NCBI GenBank assembly: GCA_021852225.1
Contig: JAJZOA010000305.1
Span: forward strand, 1 to 8,173
Direction: 5' to 3'
Source of the DNA: Planctomycetota bacterium
GTDB lineage: Bacteria; Planctomycetota; Phycisphaerae; WQYP01
Length of the DNA stretch: 8,173 nt
Shown: piece by piece, positions 6,130 to 8,173 of the stretch
Position numbering within the stretch: the stretch's first letter is position 1
Layout of the letters: the number at the start of each line of letters is the position of its first letter
Program-made: the position numbers and the translations under genes
Notes under the pieces: model-generated
What the model saw: the letters and a program-made list of their open reading frames with translations, nothing else
Database searches by the model: none
What the model was told of the DNA's origin: nothing

Positions 6130-8173
6130 ATGGATGAATCCACTGTCCCACATCACACTTCCGCGTCAACGCGTTCCACAGAACTTTCGCGGCGCCAACT
6201 TTTTAGTGCCGCCGCGGTCGGCATTTTGGGATCGCAGCTTCCTATGGAGCTTCGCGCCAATCCCGCGGCAATTCAGAATTCCACACCTGACCACGCGGCT
6301 GCGACACAGGGCCAGCCTGAACTTTTGCCCGCCGGAGTTGGAGGAATTGCCTCGGCGGCGGATTATCAGCGGGCGGATCATTTATGGGAAATAACCGGAA
6401 ATAAAGTATTTCATGACCATGTCGAACCGCACTGGCTGGCTGATGGCCGCTTCTGGTTTACCAGTCGCGCTGCCGGCGGCAATCTGGAATATATTCTGGT
6501 CAATCCCGCTGGCGGAAGTCGCGAGCCGGCGTTTGATCATGCCCGACTGGCCGCCGCGCTTTCCAAGGCAACGGGCAAAATGCAGAATCCCCGGCAATTG
6601 CACCTTTTTATAATTGATCTGCCCGCCCCGGATGAAATTGAATTTAACGCATTGGGGCATGGCTGGAGATGCAATCTTGCCACCGGGCATCTGGAACGCC
6701 GCAAGTCTTTTGCGATCCCACCGATTCATCCGGCGTTTACGGCGGGCAATCCGAACCGTTGGGGACCGCAAAACTTGTTTTCGCCCGATGGCGAATGGGA
6801 AGTGCGAATCGAGAACCACAATGTCACGCTGTTGAACCGCCGGCTGGAAACACACCGGAAGATCACCTCTGACGGCAAACCGGACCATTTTTATTCTCCG
6901 CAGGTGTTCTGGTCGCCGGACAGTGCATATTTTGCGGTCATTCGTGTGCAGCCCGGATCCGACCGGCATGTGTATGAAGTTCAGTGGGCACCACCCGGCA
7001 CGATTGACTGTAATCTGGTGGATTTCAAATATTTGAAAGCCGGTGATCCGGTCACGATTCGTAAACCGGCCATTTTCAGCGCCTCCACCGGCCGGCAGAT
7101 ACCCATAAAGGATGATCTTTATGCCAATCCATGGGCCAATACTGAATGGTGCTGGGAACCGGATTCGCGCCGCTTTCGTTTTGTATTCAACCAACGTGGC
7201 CACCAGGTCATGCGCGTGATCGCGATCGATATTCCCAGCGGCCGCGTAAGTGCAATCGTGGATGAGGACTGCACCCGCGACGGCCGGAAGTTTTTCGATT
7301 ATTCAGGAAAATTTTTCACGTGGTACCTGGATAAATCAAATGAAATGATCTGGATGTCTGAACGCGACGGATGGAATCATCTGTACCTTATGGACACCCT
7401 GCATGGGCGCGTTAAAAACCGCATAACCACCGGCAACTGGGTAGTCCGCGGCGTGGAACATGTGGACACCGTCAAACGGCAGATATGGTTCCGTGCCGGG
7501 GCAATTGTCCCCGGACAGGATCCATACTATGTCCATTTCTGCCGGGTGGATTTTGATGGTCGCAATCTGACGGTCCTGACCCGCGGCAATGGCACTCACA
7601 GCGTACAATATTCACCAGATCGCAAATATCTGATAGACCGGTTTTCGCGCGTGGATCTGCCGCCGCAAATGAACCTCCGCCGGACGCAAGACGGATCACT
7701 GGTCTGTCCGCTGGAACGGGCTGACGCTTCCGCACTGTTAAATGCCGGCATTCCGCGGCCGGAAAGGTTTGTCGCCAAGGGCCGCGACGGCGTGACGGAT
7801 ATTTACGGCATTATTATCCGCCCCAGTCATTTTGATCCATCCCGCAGATACCCCATTGTCGAAGATATATATGCCGGCCCCCAAGGCGCGTTTGTGCCCA
7901 AAGCGTGGGAACCATTTTACTGGCCGCAGACTGTGGCGGAACTCGGCTTTATTGTGGTGAAAATGGATGGGATGGGCACATCCAACCGGTCAAAGGAATT
8001 TCACAATGTCTGCTGGAAAAATCTGGGAGATTCCGGCTTTCCGGACCGTATCGCCTGGATAAAGGCAGCCGCCGCGAAATACCCATATATGGATACGTCC
8101 CGTGTCGGAATTTACGGTACTTCCGCCGGCGGGCAGAGCGCCCTGCGTGCATGGATCGGATACTCGCGCCCTT
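6130..8173 (+). CDS. Tat-exported S9 family peptidase with DPP IV-type N-terminal propeller, 3' truncated by window edge
   Basis: The frame is open from 6130 to the right edge (681 residues visible, no stop). It is a serine peptidase of the prolyl oligopeptidase/dipeptidyl peptidase IV family, expected to cleave small peptides outside the cytoplasm. A twin-arginine motif (S20-R-R-Q-L-F) and an Ala/Gly hydrophobic stretch (to about 37) predict Tat export, with a cleavable site near 43-47. The DPP IV-type beta-propeller spans about 80-540, with SPDGEW (218-223), WSPDS (261-265) and ERDGWNHLY (411-419). The alpha/beta-hydrolase domain begins near 545 with YPIVEDIYAGPQ (574-585). It ends at the window edge just past the nucleophile elbow GTSAGG, with S665 as the predicted catalytic serine. 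The catalytic Asp and His lie outside the window. The usual elbow in DPP IV is GWSYGG, so the Thr and Ala are a variation that still fits GxSxGG. No double-Glu motif for N-terminal amine binding is evident, so strict dipeptidyl specificity is not assured. Confidence 0.92.
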   Translation, partial: MDESTVPHHTSASTRSTELSRRQLFSAAAVGILGSQLPMELRANPAAIQNSTPDHAAATQGQPELLPAGVGGIASAADYQRADHLWEITGNKVFHDHVEPHWLADGRFWFTSRAAGGNLEYILVNPAGGSREPAFDHARLAAALSKATGKMQNPRQLHLFIIDLPAPDEIEFNALGHGWRCNLATGHLERRKSFAIPPIHPAFTAGNPNRWGPQNLFSPDGEWEVRIENHNVTLLNRRLETHRKITSDGKPDHFYSPQVFWSPDSAYFAVIRVQPGSDRHVYEVQWAPPGTIDCNLVDFKYLKAGDPVTIRKPAIFSASTGRQIPIKDDLYANPWANTEWCWEPDSRRFRFVFNQRGHQVMRVIAIDIPSGRVSAIVDEDCTRDGRKFFDYSGKFFTWYLDKSNEMIWMSERDGWNHLYLMDTLHGRVKNRITTGNWVVRGVEHVDTVKRQIWFRAGAIVPGQDPYYVHFCRVDFDGRNLTVLTRGNGTHSVQYSPDRKYLIDRFSRVDLPPQMNLRRTQDGSLVCPLERADASALLNAGIPRPERFVAKGRDGVTDIYGIIIRPSHFDPSRRYPIVEDIYAGPQGAFVPKAWEPFYWPQTVAELGFIVVKMDGMGTSNRSKEFHNVCWKNLGDSGFPDRIAWIKAAAAKYPYMDTSRVGIYGTSAGGQSALRAWIGYSRP

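Noticed and set aside
6382..7203. A 273-codon open frame on the minus strand
   Set aside because: It is antisense to the S9 peptidase, whose propeller motifs are clear in the plus frame. It has no recognisable domain.

Overview
The window reads as a chromosomal fragment of a heterotrophic planctomycete, most likely Phycisphaerae-like. This is inferred from the protein families, since there is no rRNA or marker gene to test it. The clues are a prepilin-like protein of the large planctomycete type (N-terminal methylation motif plus a C-terminal GGN...DGHV motif), a long Tat/lipoprotein-type GH2 glycosidase with C-terminal Ig-like modules, and a Tat-exported S9 peptidase with a DPP IV-type propeller. 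Base composition is moderately GC-rich and fairly even. No tRNA, rRNA, transposase, integrase or CRISPR array was seen.

Layout from left to right. (1) Positions 58-972, minus strand: a secreted prepilin-like protein. (2) About 550 bases without a convincing gene, holding the upstream region of the prepilin gene and the 3' flank of the next gene. (3) Positions 1523-4450, minus strand: a 975-residue GH2 beta-galactosidase-like lipoprotein with an extra jelly-roll module inside its N-terminal region. (4) A divergent intergenic region from 4451 to about 4683. (5) Positions about 4684-5823, plus strand: an exported beta-rich protein with faint YdbH/AsmA-like character and an uncertain start. (6) About 300 bases without a convincing gene. 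(7) Positions 6130-8173, plus strand: a Tat-exported S9 peptidase that runs off the right edge just after its catalytic serine.

All four proteins appear to leave the cytoplasm. Two (GH2 and S9) carry twin-arginine signals, one (the prepilin) has a prepilin leader, and one has a Sec-like signal. A sensible but unproven reading is a nutrient-acquisition neighbourhood in which the GH2 enzyme trims glycans and the S9 enzyme trims peptides at the cell surface or in the periplasm. The genes are not one operon: there are two minus-strand and two plus-strand genes with gaps of about 300-550 bases.

The oddest sequence-level signal is a perfect 20-base inverted repeat. The first 20 bases of the window are the exact reverse complement of positions 767-786 inside the prepilin gene, with no homology beyond the inner edge. 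It may be an assembly or amplification chimera, a truncated inverted paralogue, or a real 3'UTR-to-coding complementarity. I did not find a clearly new multi-gene system here.
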